Shown here: piece by piece, positions 11,552 through 22,853 of the stretch
Layout: every line of letters begins with the position of its first letter
Position numbering within the stretch: position 1 is the first letter of the stretch
Assembly: GCA_018466975.1 (NCBI GenBank)
Contig: CM031555.1
Span: 3,224,001-3,288,000, forward strand
Length of the DNA: 64,000 nucleotides
Direction of reading: 5' to 3'
From: Sparassis latifolia
Lineage: Eukaryota; Basidiomycota; Agaricomycetes; Polyporales; Sparassidaceae
Translations under genes and position numbers: made by a program
The notes under the pieces: model-generated
Told to the model about the DNA's origin: nothing
Databases searched by the model: none
The model's input: the letters and a program-made list of their open reading frames with translations, nothing else

Positions 11552-12082
11552 ATGATGTTCCCTCAACGCCTACTAGTCGCCTTCGTCCTATTCATGGTCT
11601 CGTTCGTCCAGTCCCTGCCTACCAGCCATAACTCAGTATCCCCGAGCTCCGCCCCGAGGTCATCCTCTATTGAGCCAGGAACCCTACTCGGTCGGCATTA
11701 TTCGTACCAGATGCGCAGCCCGGCCATGGGCGCAGACATCGCGCAGGACGCAGAGCCCCTATCCCCAAGCCCGCCGCTGCCTCACCACCACTCCTCACAA
11801 AAGAGACATTCGTCGCCGTTCCCCAAGTATCTTGCCGAACGCACCGCATCCCACTTGCGCGCACGCGACGTAACTGAGGACAACTACGTCTCCTACGTCG
11901 GCGCCAAACCTGCCGAAGGTGCCTACGGAGAACCCTACCCTTCCCCGCCGGCACAGCCCACGCCGTCTGCAGAGTCGGAAACCAACAGTTCCGTCACTGT
12001 CGCGTCCCGCTCCACCGCTTCTACGGAGGCGAAGGCGAAGCATCCCAAGACCACGAGCAAGAAGAAGGCGGCGGCGGCGTAA
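11552..12082 (+). CDS. Small secreted Pro/Ser/Thr-rich protein
   Basis: A 176-residue single-exon frame. The N-terminus has a clear signal peptide (hydrophobic core LLVAFVLFMVSFV followed by QSLP). The mature part is low complexity, rich in Ser, Pro and Ala. It has a possible Lys-Arg processing site (SQKRHSS), one glycosylation-type NSS, and a Lys/Ala-rich tail. No family is recognised. A cell-surface or processed secreted product is possible but unproven. Two ATGs stand in tandem; the first is used here. It lies 185 bases behind SUV3 on the same strand. Confidence 0.55.
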   Translation: MMFPQRLLVAFVLFMVSFVQSLPTSHNSVSPSSAPRSSSIEPGTLLGRHYSYQMRSPAMGADIAQDAEPLSPSPPLPHHHSSQKRHSSPFPKYLAERTASHLRARDVTEDNYVSYVGAKPAEGAYGEPYPSPPAQPTPSAESETNSSVTVASRSTASTEAKAKHPKTTSKKKAAAA

Positions 12083-12355
12083 GGACACCTGGGAGTAGGG
12101 TTGTAGATATCTTGCCATTCATCCCGTTCATGTCACAAATCTCCATCATACCACTACCATAGGACTTCGACGGATTTTCATCATGTCGCCGACCATTACA
12201 GCATGTAGCTATACTAGCCGGCCTCTCATCGTATAATCTTCTAGAGATACATCAAATAACTGCAATACATACCTAGACATACGACTAGTTACTCAATACA
12301 TGACACGAACACGAGAACGAGCACTGATGGCACGTCTTAGTACGCAATAATTATG

Positions 12356-13119
12356 CTAGCAAGTCCCTTCCATACCCTGCGGGTCATTCACTGTCGACCC
12401 GGCAAGTGAACCCATCTCGTTCAGTGTCCCAGCGAACAAGTCGTCAAAACCCTGCTGAAGCCCGAGCCGCTCCAGAGTAAGCTGGAAGTCCTCTGCTTCC
12501 GTATCCAGCTGCGCGAGCCACTCCTCCATCCTGTCTGTCCCTGCGATGAGCATACTGCGCAGTCGCGCTCGCTCTGTCTGACTGGTTGGCGTTGAGCGCA
12601 ACACAGTGTCCGCGGGAAGCACGATATCAACGCCCTGACTTGCGTCGGGGTCCCAGGTCTGGCAGCGTAACACGGCGAGCCAGCCATGGTCGAGGTTATC
12701 AAGCCATGTTAGCAGTTGCGAGAGCGTCTGCACGTCGGGTGCGTAGCCAGGTATCGCATTCAGGACATCGCCAGTCAGGCGCAGGAGCAAGGATGTGCGC
12801 AGCGAAGCGGAGGGATCAAAGGGGGGTATCTGGAGTATGAGCGATAGGAGAGTGTGGGATGCAGTCAGATATGATGCAAGCGTCTGGAGGGTGGATGTGG
12901 GCTGTGATCTGCAGACCATGCATGACACAGTTGCACCCAGGATCTCGAGCCGAAGACAACTGACCGCTTCTTGTAATTCCGGGTTACATCCAAGAATTTT
13001 TCTTCGAGATAATCCACCAATTTTCGCTCTTGCTTGGCGTTTAATGGACGTACTCTGAGACTGTCCTGGGGTAATGCTTCAGGTTCCTTGCTGTCCATGG
13101 AAATCTCGCCGTATTCCAT
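12356..13119 (-). CDS. Conserved fungal protein of unknown function
   Basis: Two exons, 13119-12965 and 12908-12356, giving 235 residues. The reading is ordered and mostly helical: a basic N-terminal part (LNAKQERKLVDYLEEKFLDV), then LLSLILQIPPFDPSASLRTS, LLTWLDNLDHGWLAVLRCQ and RARLRSMLIAGTDRMEEWL. This looks like a real globular protein, but I cannot name its family. The intron phase is consistent. It lies downstream of the intersectin-like gene on the same strand with 552 bases between, in which nothing else is seen. Confidence 0.65.
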
Positions 13120-13671
13120 GTCTATTTGTCGGAGTCAGAAATCGCTCAAGTCAGCGCAGTGAGCCAGGTATATACCCTTTACAGTCCACTGGGTTCAATT
13201 TCGTCAGCATACATCATTCCCATCATCGTTCCGGAGATACCTTACGGGGGCAAATGCGATCGTGTCTTGTTCAAGGCCGCTCGATCGTAAAGCACTCCAG
13301 AACTGCACACAGTTTGAGATGAACACCTGATAAATGTAGATTACAGATTTTCAGACGTTCTCTGTGAGGTTATAGCTGGCAATAGAAAGAGGAGGAAGTA
13401 AACGTTGCATTCTAAACCGCTAGCATGGTCACTTGCGGCCGCAGCGCGTCGTTCTAACTTCCCTTTTCTGGCACCGCTCCACCACCAATGCATGGGCGCT
13501 TGTGGAAATAGCGGAATGTTGGGACCTGGTCAGGAACATGATAACTCCTCCCGCACAGTTGCGAACGAGACTACATGAATACGTACGTATGCAAGATCGT
13601 GGGATAAACTAAAGGCTCCAAGAAACTCCAGAATGAAAATTGAGAATAGGAGAAATTCAGTCGTCCGCGGG

Positions 13672-16600
13672 CTACCTGCCAGTGCTCCGAGCCAATCTCT
13701 CCGCCTCGCGACACTTCCGGCTGGCGTTGTCGACGGCCTGCATCCACAACTGGCAATCTCGAGCAGACGTCGCCTTCAAAGCGATGTTGTCTCCACCGCG
13801 AGGGTAGGCAATCGTAACTTGGAAGGCGAGGTCATCTGTATGCTTGTCAGCAGTGCTGCGCGGTCTACCATGGAGTCCACTCACCTCTCGCTCCTGGGAC
13901 CTCTCTTATCTGAACCTCTGAAAGGGGTATCGGCTGCGAAACACACATATAATCACCGCTCAGCGGAAGAATAATTGAAACATACCATGCGATAGAGAGT
14001 CTTCGCCGTCTCTTCCGTAAGCACTAGGATGTCGCTACAGAGGAATGCACGCAGTTTTCGCCCACTCTTCGCCTTTGACAATTGACCCTCTTTGAGCAAC
14101 TTTCTCGCCCCCATGTGACGTGTAGGAGCGGTCAAATCAAGTCGCCTAAGGTGAGTTAATGAGACGGCAATCGTTCATTGAGAACTCTATTCTTCTCACC
14201 CTTGACCGATCCACAGATCCTTCGAGATAGTCTTCAGTCTCTCGCGTCCCTCCTGTTCGCGGATGGTCTCGTTGATTTGCCCGAGGACACCCTCCGCTAT
14301 TCTTACCGCACGTTCAAGCTGATTGCGATCTCTTGAAGGTTCGGTATAGTGGACGATCTGTACAAAATGATCAGGACGTCAGCGTCCCATCCCAGTGGTA
14401 TTAATCTTACCTGTTTGATCAATAGTGGATATCGAGTGATTCGTTGCACTTGCAGAAGGGGTGAGATTATGTGATTTTTGGATACAAAATCACCTACTAG
14501 GAGCAAGCAAATAACTGGAGAGGTCCAGATTCCGGGCTGCAGGATCGTCACGAAGGCTCTGAAATTCTGTGAAAAACTGCCTGTGTGAATAGGCCCACAT
14601 CAGCGCACCTGCAAACGCGCAGCTAGCCCCGCATTTGACTCCCGAAGGGTTTGGAGAACTTTTATTGCTGTTGCTTGGTTCACGCAATACTCCTGCAACC
14701 AAATGACATGAGAAAACACTACGCCGTGGGGCAGGGTAACTAGCCATGTATATGCTCATTTGAACCATGCCATCCTTGAGAATGTCACTGATCCTGTCGA
14801 CGTACAAGCGACATTCCTTCTGCCTTTCCTCCAGGGAACTGAAGAACGTCTGCCCACCAACACACTCAGTGCGGTGTATCCTGGACTTGAATGATTGCTT
14901 ACTGTATTCGTCAGAAGAATATCCTCGATGTTGGCGAAGATCACTGTGATCGCCTTCTCGTCCAAAAGCGGCAGAAGGTTGGCGTAGAACACCTGCATAT
15001 TAAGGTTTGATATATTCTGTTTTCTTCAAGGAGAATAGCAATATACCTCGACGATAAGTTGGAGATCCCTGACATAAGCAGCCTCGGTAGTAATTAGCTC
15101 GAAGATAGCCTGCAAAAAAAACAATTCTCATTCCTGTAATATTGCATGCCCATTGAGCTGCTTACCTCTTGACGACGACGTTCTTTGGTCGGGATCTCCA
15201 CAAGTGCTGACTTGTCTACAAGACTAGCCCATGACTGAAAATCGGTCGTGAGCAATGTCAACCAGAGATTGGGCTCATTGTTCACTGACCGAACCGAATG
15301 CGACTTCATCTTCCTTGGTAGGGGTGCCAGAATCCTTGATTAGGATAGGAGCCGATATCGTTGGCATCGTCCGGGATTCTCCGTCATTGCCAGGTGCCCT
15401 GAGTCCGAAGAAGCTCAAGAAATGAAGACCCCGACTCTCGGGCTCAGCAGACGCACTCCTCGGCACCGGCGTCGTTGGGCTGGGCACTGACATCGACGCG
15501 CTCGTACTTGTTTCGACCGAGGCCATCGACAGACGGTTCGTGGACGAGTGCGCCAGCTTGAAGGTCTCATATCGCTCAAACGCGTCGTCTAGACGGAGAG
15601 CATTATTGTCAGTTTCCTCATGGTCAGCCAGATGGGGCAGATCCTTCTGCGGGGACTTGGCAGCGACACGCTCCGGAATGGCCGGGGGTGGGCGCCGTCC
15701 CCGACGACTCCTTGTTCGCACCGGCCGTGGAGGTGGCTCGACGTCCGATTTGAAGATGAAACCTGCTGCTTCCAATACGCGTTGACGTTCGAGTTCGCGT
15801 GCCCCTCGCTCGACCTTACGAGCCTCTTCTGTCACTTTTTCATCATCCTCAGCCGATTCAGAATCTGAGGTCGATACGTAGTCAGTCTCGGACTCGGAAC
15901 CTGAATCTTCATCCTGGTCGACTTCGTCGGCGTTAGAGCCCTGATGCACGGGAGGTGGGGGAGGTAAGGTCTTAACCTCAGATGAAACGGACAGGAGTTG
16001 ATATCTTGATGCTACCGCCCGATATGCCTCGGATACTACATAGCCGACGTGCGAATTGATATTGTTCGCATATATTTGAGGAAGATTACATGCAAAGAGA
16101 AAAGACGAAATTACTTCAGCCTGCCAACAAGTAAATGAAAGATTCAAGGAAGACGGACTGATCTACTAACCCTCCAGAATCTCCAGGTATCCTGCTGGTA
16201 CGATAAACACCGCTCCACCCTGTTCTGCTTTCCACCAATCTGGATCGCTGCGATCTACAATAGTTAGTTCGTCTTCCTCAGCGAAAGACATTTCGTCCGG
16301 GCTGCTGCCTGCGTAAGCATACAAGGCCTTGGCTTTGGCTGTGAGGTCAATGATATTGGTCAGTCAGCGGCCCATGAAGTGATTGGCGAAAGACGTACTA
16401 GCTTCTATCTTCTCGACATAGGTCTTAGGGAAGAAGCCTGACTTGCTATCTCGGACGAGAGTACCGTACCACCAATCGCCTCCAGACTTCGAGGGATGCG
16501 CACCGAGAACCACATTTTCTCTGAAAGCTACATCACATGGATTAGTATCCAGCAGATACTAAAGGGATAATTACTCACATAGATCCTCCTGACGTTGTCC

Positions 16601-19600
16601 TTCATAAGGATAGAGCGATCGAACGCGATACTCTAAAGATGCAGATGCGTGAGTAAGCATCGACAAACCAATCATTAATGAGGACTCACCAATAGACTTG
16701 TCCACGTCCGCCATCACGTCATTCTCCTCCACAGCCTGGACCTGTATGTGCGGAACAGTAGCAGGAGGCTCATCCTCTTCTTGCATCGACGGCAAACGCG
16801 ACATCTCATGTCGCATAGCTCCTCCGTCTGCTGCTAGGCCTGCATACCAATCCACAGACTCTCTATTGCTCGACTTCGAACTCGTCAGCTGCGGCATCTC
16901 CAGAGTGAGCTCCGGAGGAGCAGCAATAAACGAAGGAGGCGAAGGGGCTCGGGGAGCATTACTGATGTGGGAAGGAGGAGCAGTGTCACCCAGTACTTGG
17001 CCCGCCAGAGCAGACGCGCTGCGATCATTCGTCTGTACCTTCCTCAACCTGGCACCCGCTTGAATCGAACCAAGAAGAGCGCTACGATCACCTGCAGGTG
17101 CAGGTGCAGCCACCGCTGGTGCAAGTGGGGCTGGAGGGGCAGCCGGAGCAACCGGAGCAACCGGAGCAACCGGGGGTCGAGGCGGCGCAAATGGGATGTT
17201 AGTAGTCATTGGAGGGGCTGACGGTGGGGGTGGCGGAGGGGTCGGAGCAACCGGAGTTGACGGCTCGGACAGGTCCGATGGCCTGGAAGGAGCAGCCGCA
17301 GATTGAGGACGCGACGGTGGCAAAATACTACCGAACAGTTGCTGCGCAAGCTTGTTGCGGGTGTCGCGCGAGGAATCTAGTTCATCCTCACTGCTATCGT
17401 CGACTTCCTTCTCTTGAATCTCGTCCCATTCGTCTTCGCTTTCTCCAGGAGCGGTGTGATATGTGGTCTTGATTGCAGCCGGAGCCGGACTTTTTGACGG
17501 AGGGGGAATGGACGGCGCACGGGGCGTAGGGGGAGGCGCAGGCGTACGAGGAGTAGCTGGAGTAGAAGGCGGCACAGGAGAAGCGGAAACCTGGCTCTTG
17601 AAGAAGGGATTAGTATTACCGTTCGCAGCTGGAGCAGAGGGAGTGGACGTGGTAGCTCCAGGACTCTCTTTCAAGAGACGGCTGAATGGGTTATTGACAT
17701 TTTTCTCTGAAGGTGTCTCCGCAGGTGTACTTGCAATCGGTACAGGCGGTACTGGCGGCGGTGGTGGCGGCGGCGGCGCGATAACTGCAGCTGCTCTGGG
17801 ACTAGGGGTAATTTCCGGAGGTGGAAGTGGGGGTGGAGCTGGAGCTGATGCAGGAGGTGCAGGCGAAACTGGAGGCGGCGCAGGCGAAATTGCAGGGGGG
17901 ACTGGTGCAGCTACCAGGGATTGCGCGGCAGCCTTCGCTGCACGACGCCTAGCTTGATATTCCTCCTCTGCGCGCCTCGCCTCTTCCTCCTCTTCTTCGA
18001 GTTGTCGAAGGCGCGCCAGACGTTCACGTTGCTTGCGCAGTGCTTCCTGACGGGCGCGGATCTCTTCATCCTCGTCGACATCGGGTACAGCTGGTGCGGG
18101 TGGGGGGACAGGCGCTGAAACAGGGGGTGTTGGTGGTGCTGGTGGTGTTGGAGCTGAGGGCGTTCGTGAGACAACAGGCGGACGAGGTGCAGGAGCTTTC
18201 CTAGGCGGAGGAGGAGCAGGGGCCCTTGACTTCGCAGGAGGCGGTGTGGGTTTCAGTGGAGGGGCCTGCACAGTGGGCAGAGGTGCAACTGGTGCAGGTG
18301 CTGACGGCGTAGGAGGTGCAGGAGATGCTTTCCCTTCCTTCAATGCCTTCTCACCTTCGAGCCTTTCCCTGCGGATCCGTTGCCTCTCTTCAGCCTCTCT
18401 CTCCGCAGCCCTTGCCTTTTCTTCGGCCTCCTTTTTCTCTCGTGCCAATCGATCTTCAACGGTGGTGTCCAGCTTCGGTGAAGGGGTTGAAGAATTCACA
18501 ACACCAAGAGCAGCCATACGCTCTTGCAAGCGCCGTTGACCCTCAGCACGAATAAATGCCTGTCGTTCCTCTGGTGTCATATTCTTCAAAGCAGGAGCAG
18601 GTGAAGGGGCCGGTTTAGGAGCAGCGGGAGGTAGCTTGCTCACCGAACTGGGCGGTGCAGGGGGCGGTGGAGGTGGCGGAGAGCGAACAGCGGAGGGACT
18701 GCGAGGACGGTCGTAATCCCTATCTCTGTTGCGAGAATATGGCCTGTCTCTGGCGAAGTCGCGATCCTTGTCCCTGTCATAATCGCGATCTCTGTCTCTG
18801 TCTCTGTTGTAGTCACGGTCTCTGTCGTCTCTGTCGCGGTCCCTCTCCCTCTCCCGGTCATCTCTGTCATACGTTCCTCGAAGATATCCTCTGTCGTCTT
18901 CGCGGTCGCGGTCGCGGTCATACGATGAGTAACGCTCGTCTCTGTCGTCATATCGTCCAAACCTGTCGTTACGCCTGTCCCTGTCCCGAGCCCACTCCCG
19001 CTTCTCTCTTTCCTTCCGCTCTTCCCTGTCTTTGATCTTCCTCTCCACTTCGGGCAATCGCTCGTGCATCAACTTCAGGAGCTCTCGCTCGAGCTTCCGC
19101 CGTTCTTCGTCTTTTGACGGCGTCCTCGGGCCCCGCGAGACATAGTCCAAGTCTTCCTGCACCCGCTTCACCTTGTACTTCAGGTCCGCCATCTCCCTGT
19201 CGAGCTCCTCGTCCTCAGCCGTCCGCGACGCGTTCTCGGTCGCAGCCCGGTCAAGCATTTTCGCCGTGTTTTCGAGCTGCCGCTTCATATCGTCCAGCTC
19301 CGCAGACGGGCTGTCGTTCTCGCTCGAAGTCCGAATCGCGCTCCTGTCCACGTGCCGCGACCGGGGCTGATAGAACCCACCCGGCGGGCTCTCGTCGTTG
19401 TACTTGTACACCGTCGCATCTTGTCGTCCGCCCGCACCGGGGACAGAGGTACTGTGCAACGAGCGGTCACGTAGCCGCGAGACGGGTACGTCGAACCCTG
19501 AGGGCGAGCGTGCCCGAGTGTCGTTCTTGAGGATGTCCTTGAGTAAGTTCACGGACGTGTCGAGGTCTTTATGCGACGGCGGCACGAGCTCGGGCGGAAG

Positions 19601-20609
19601 CTCCTCAGGAATATTGTTCCCGTTTAATTCTGGTGTGCTTGTCAGTCGTATTCAATGACACAGTAGCGAAATCCGTACTCCGGTAGATGAGACCCATAGC
19701 AACGTGGAACTCTGCGAGATTCAGCTTGCCGCGATTATCAGCATCAGCGAGAGCCCTACCCCAGAGTGAGCGACTGAGATACAAGAGATATCCAAGTACA
19801 CACCATATCTTTGCCAGATCGTTCTTGTCCAGCCCGCTCTGACCAAACACCTCCAAGGCAGTCTGCCCGCTAATGAAGCCAGTGCCCTGCGCGTCCCATG
19901 CCCTGAAGATCTGATCATAGCTCTTCTTCTCCGCCTTGGACAGCGCCCACGGGATCTTCGGGGCGAGGTTCCCCCGTTGCGCCTGGTTGTGCTGCTGGAA
20001 GGACTGCTGTAGGGACTGCGCAGCCTGCTGTTGCAGCTGCGGAGCACCGCCAGACGTGTACGGCATAGACAGGTTCGCTGGCAGAAAGGAGTTCGACATC
20101 ATCTGCAGGCGCGGGTCGACGAAGCCCGTCATCTGGGGGATAAGTGGGCGCATGCCGCCGCCCGTGAAACCTGTAGGCTGAGCGGTTAGCGGTGTGGTAA
20201 GGCCTGGGGACGCGCTCATGAAGCTGCTCGTCTGCTGCTGCGGCAATCCCAGAAAGCCGCTCCTCTGTATATTCTGCTGCTGCTGGAACTGAGAAGGAAT
20301 GGGTGGTACAGGTGGTACGGCAGACATTGACGGTACCGGTGGTGGTGGTGGGCGCTGCTGGAAGCTCCCTGGCTGGAATCCTGATTGAAATCCCTGTTGT
20401 TGTTGAGGAAATCCAGTCTGCTGAGGCTGCTGGAAACCCTGGGTGCCTTGGAAGCCCGTCGGCTGCGGTTGTTGGAATCCTGGAGTTCGCTGACCGGAAA
20501 ATCCAGTGGGCTGCGCAGTGATTCCTCCTACGGGGAAACCTTGCTGAAATTGCTGGGGATTGTACCCCGTTTGCATGGGATACTGAAAGCCCTGCCCCCA
20601 CTGCGCCAT
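13672..20609 (-). CDS. CIN1: Intersectin/Cin1-type endocytic scaffold with EH, WH2, two SH3, DH and PH domains
   Basis: Eighteen exons fit in phase: 20609-19804, 19755-19679, 19629-16690, 16632-16579, 16527-16399, 16338-16171, 16113-15290, 15234-15166, 15109-15047, 14992-14903, 14849-14745, 14692-14609, 14558-14498, 14448-14411, 14357-14200, 14145-13986, 13933-13885 and 13835-13672, about 2012 residues. Order: Gln/Gly-rich N-terminus; EH domain (about 216-300); coiled coil with an Arg-Asp repeat; Pro-rich linker; WH2 motif ([14 protein letters not shown], about 1140-1165); SH3-1 (about 1276-1335); SH3-2 (about 1337-1392); RhoGEF/DH (RRRQEAIFELI to [12 protein letters not shown], about 1685-1880); PH (about 1905-2010). 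The layout matches Pan1/intersectin proteins joining clathrin endocytosis, actin nucleation and Rho-GTPase activation; Cryptococcus Cin1 is the closest fungal example I know. Intron 11 has a GC donor, and exon 7 has two possible acceptors. Confidence 0.9.
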
Positions 20610-22279
20610 CGCGATGGTGGTCGTCGTTGAGGACGTCGACGACGAGGATCCGGTGAAAGTGGTACAATACGGTTGTCACGCAGCAGCGGTGTGACTGTGG
20701 GCGAAAGCGTCACACATCACACTCTCAGCAAAAATATTATTCAAGTCCAACTGATGTTTCATTCGAGTTTTCTATCTACACTGTGGAAGCGACATTCATA
20801 CGAGTAGACAGTACCGACAACAAGAGGATGATGCTTGCAGCGGCAACGACAATTGGGTGTACATGCAGTTATGCATTACATAGTACAAACTAAGAAAAAA
20901 ACATTTCAGCATGTATATTCCAGAAAACTCGATGGTAAAGCAAGAAACAAAATTCAGAGAACCGCGTCTCGACAAGCGCAACTTCCCTTGCGAGAAGAGC
21001 TTTCAGACGGCACTTCCTAATTGCAATCGGTTTGGAATCATCACGTAGAGCGAGCACGCTGCAGGACTGAAGAGCGCAGTCACTCACATTAAATTTGCAC
21101 AAGTCACGGATATAGTGCTCGGCTTCGATAGTAATAGCAGTGCTTTATCACAAACACCTCAGCACGCCAATACGCACCTTCCTAAGATGACGTAAGCTGG
21201 TCATCTCGGTAATTGACCTAGGTTACTTCGCAGAGAAAGAAGTGGGTATGCTTCAAGCACACACTTGTGAGACTGCAGAAGTGAATGATCAGTCCAAACG
21301 TCGTAAACACCAAGAAAAGATTGTGCAAGTGTCAGAGGTGCAAATTGTTTGGCTGTTTGCTTGCCTTGTCGTCACAGCCTTCAGCTACGACTGGGGCGGC
21401 AGCGATCTCATCACAGAGACACAAAAATGACAAGACTCACCATCATGTTAGGTGGACGTCCTTCCAATGGGCACAAAATTCTGTAAGTTGCGTGTCGTAT
21501 ACCAAACCGATACTCTCGGGCAATATGGCCTTTCAAACATGATAAAAGGGCGAGATGTAGTTGGAGGTGAAGGAAGCAGGACTAGATAACAAGGTTGAGT
21601 AGAGTGGAAAGCAGGTGGAAAGAAAATCGAAAATCGAAGTTTTGAAACGGGTGGCACGTGACATGCACTACTGTCCAAATATAGAAGGTGTAGTGTTCCT
21701 CCCGCTTGTGAATCAGAAAACCTGTGTGGCACACCAAATATCTAACTGCTACCCGGGACAGCGCAGCTCTCATAAGTAGTGTTTGAGTTGGGATCCTCCG
21801 ATATGGATGGGATGGCAGGATGCAGAGCGTTATAAATGTTTTTATGATAATATAAAGTCGCAAATTGGAATCTTTGAGGGACCACTCCCTGACAAGAATT
21901 CAATACGAACGGTCACTTTTATAGTAACCAGATGAGAGTGTAGGACACGAATTGCTACAACTACCTGCGTACCGCAGAACAGATAGGACGAAAAAGTCTG
22001 CCGCATGGCAATCTGATTGCGTATTGGTTGTTCGCCCCAGCTTATCCAAAAGCGCCCCGTTGTTTCTCTGGCCGTTAGAACTTCGCCAAGTAAACTGAGA
22101 CCTTCCACCTGCAGAACGTACCGTCTTGCACGGCTGATTTGGTACAGGTGAATCCGAGCTCCGTCATAATCTGCATCATTCGTCTCTATTGCGAGTGTAG
22201 ATCGCGCCAATCTAGTAATCAGCTTTCATGGATCCTTTGAGAAAGCTATAAGCACTCACCTATGGACAACTCCACTTCT
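20610..22279. other. Upstream region of the CIN1-like gene, no gene seen
   Basis: About 1.7 kb with short unrelated frames only. A minus-strand frame at 21842-22210 (about 120 codons) follows a GTGAGT...TAG intron-like gap behind the next gene and would be in frame with it but for one TGA. See that entry. Confidence 0.45.
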
Positions 22280-22573
22280 TCACAGTTCATCACCCCCTCG
22301 TTTTGCCCTCATCCTTGGCGGATCCTGCACATCAACCCTGCGTACACCGTCTAGAGCATTTAGGGCGCTGAGCACCTCCCCCTGAAGCCTCGGCCAGCTC
22401 TCTCGCGGAACACTCAACAATTGGACGTCTCGCAACTGGCCTACCATGCCGAGGTGGGTTAGTGAGGGATGCACAACCAGTGCAGCGGGGTTGACAGCGA
22501 AAGGAGAGGAAGAGGTGATGGTGACGGTCAGGTAGACGTTTTCGTCGTGGTTCAGAGCGAGTGGGGCCGACAT
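22280..22573 (-). CDS. Small protein of unknown function (97 residues)
   Basis: Single frame from ATG 22573 to TGA at 22280. It reads like a compact folded protein (ENVYLTVTITSSSPFAVNP, LTHLGMVGQLRDVQLLSVPR, LNALDGVRRVDVQDPP) and ends KRGGDEL. The family is not identified. It is divergent from the inositol kinase with 280 bases between. After the TGA the same frame stays open into a good GTGAGT donor, and after the following TAG acceptor it continues for about 120 codons. A longer product or a recent stop is therefore possible; the short form is preferred because the tail looks unstructured. Confidence 0.5.
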   Translation of the reverse strand: MSAPLALNHDENVYLTVTITSSSPFAVNPAALVVHPSLTHLGMVGQLRDVQLLSVPRESWPRLQGEVLSALNALDGVRRVDVQDPPRMRAKRGGDEL

Positions 22574-22853
22574 AGTCAATCAGTGGTGTCTCACTTGCTC
22601 CTGCTTAGCCGTCGATTCCAGATTCCGGTTTGATATATCCCAGGTTGAGATGAAGATGAACCTGAGCATATTGGGCAAACCAGACAGTGAAACTCTGGTC
22701 AAACCGCAGGGCCAAGTTACATGTACATACGATGATGATGGTTAGATGCCAAAGTTCGGAGCGCCCAACGATCGTTCAAACGTTCACTTCTCTCATTACG
22801 ACGATCTCTAGCAACGTGCCGAAACAACGAAATCTCCACTAACTTTACCGGAC

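Noticed and set aside
17463..17957. Gly-rich plus-strand frame of 164 codons
   Set aside because: Antisense of the Pro-rich linker of the intersectin-like gene; Gly/Pro complement effect.
22280..22300. C-terminal GDEL read as an ER retention signal
   Set aside because: No signal peptide, and the canonical fungal signal is HDEL/KDEL-type.
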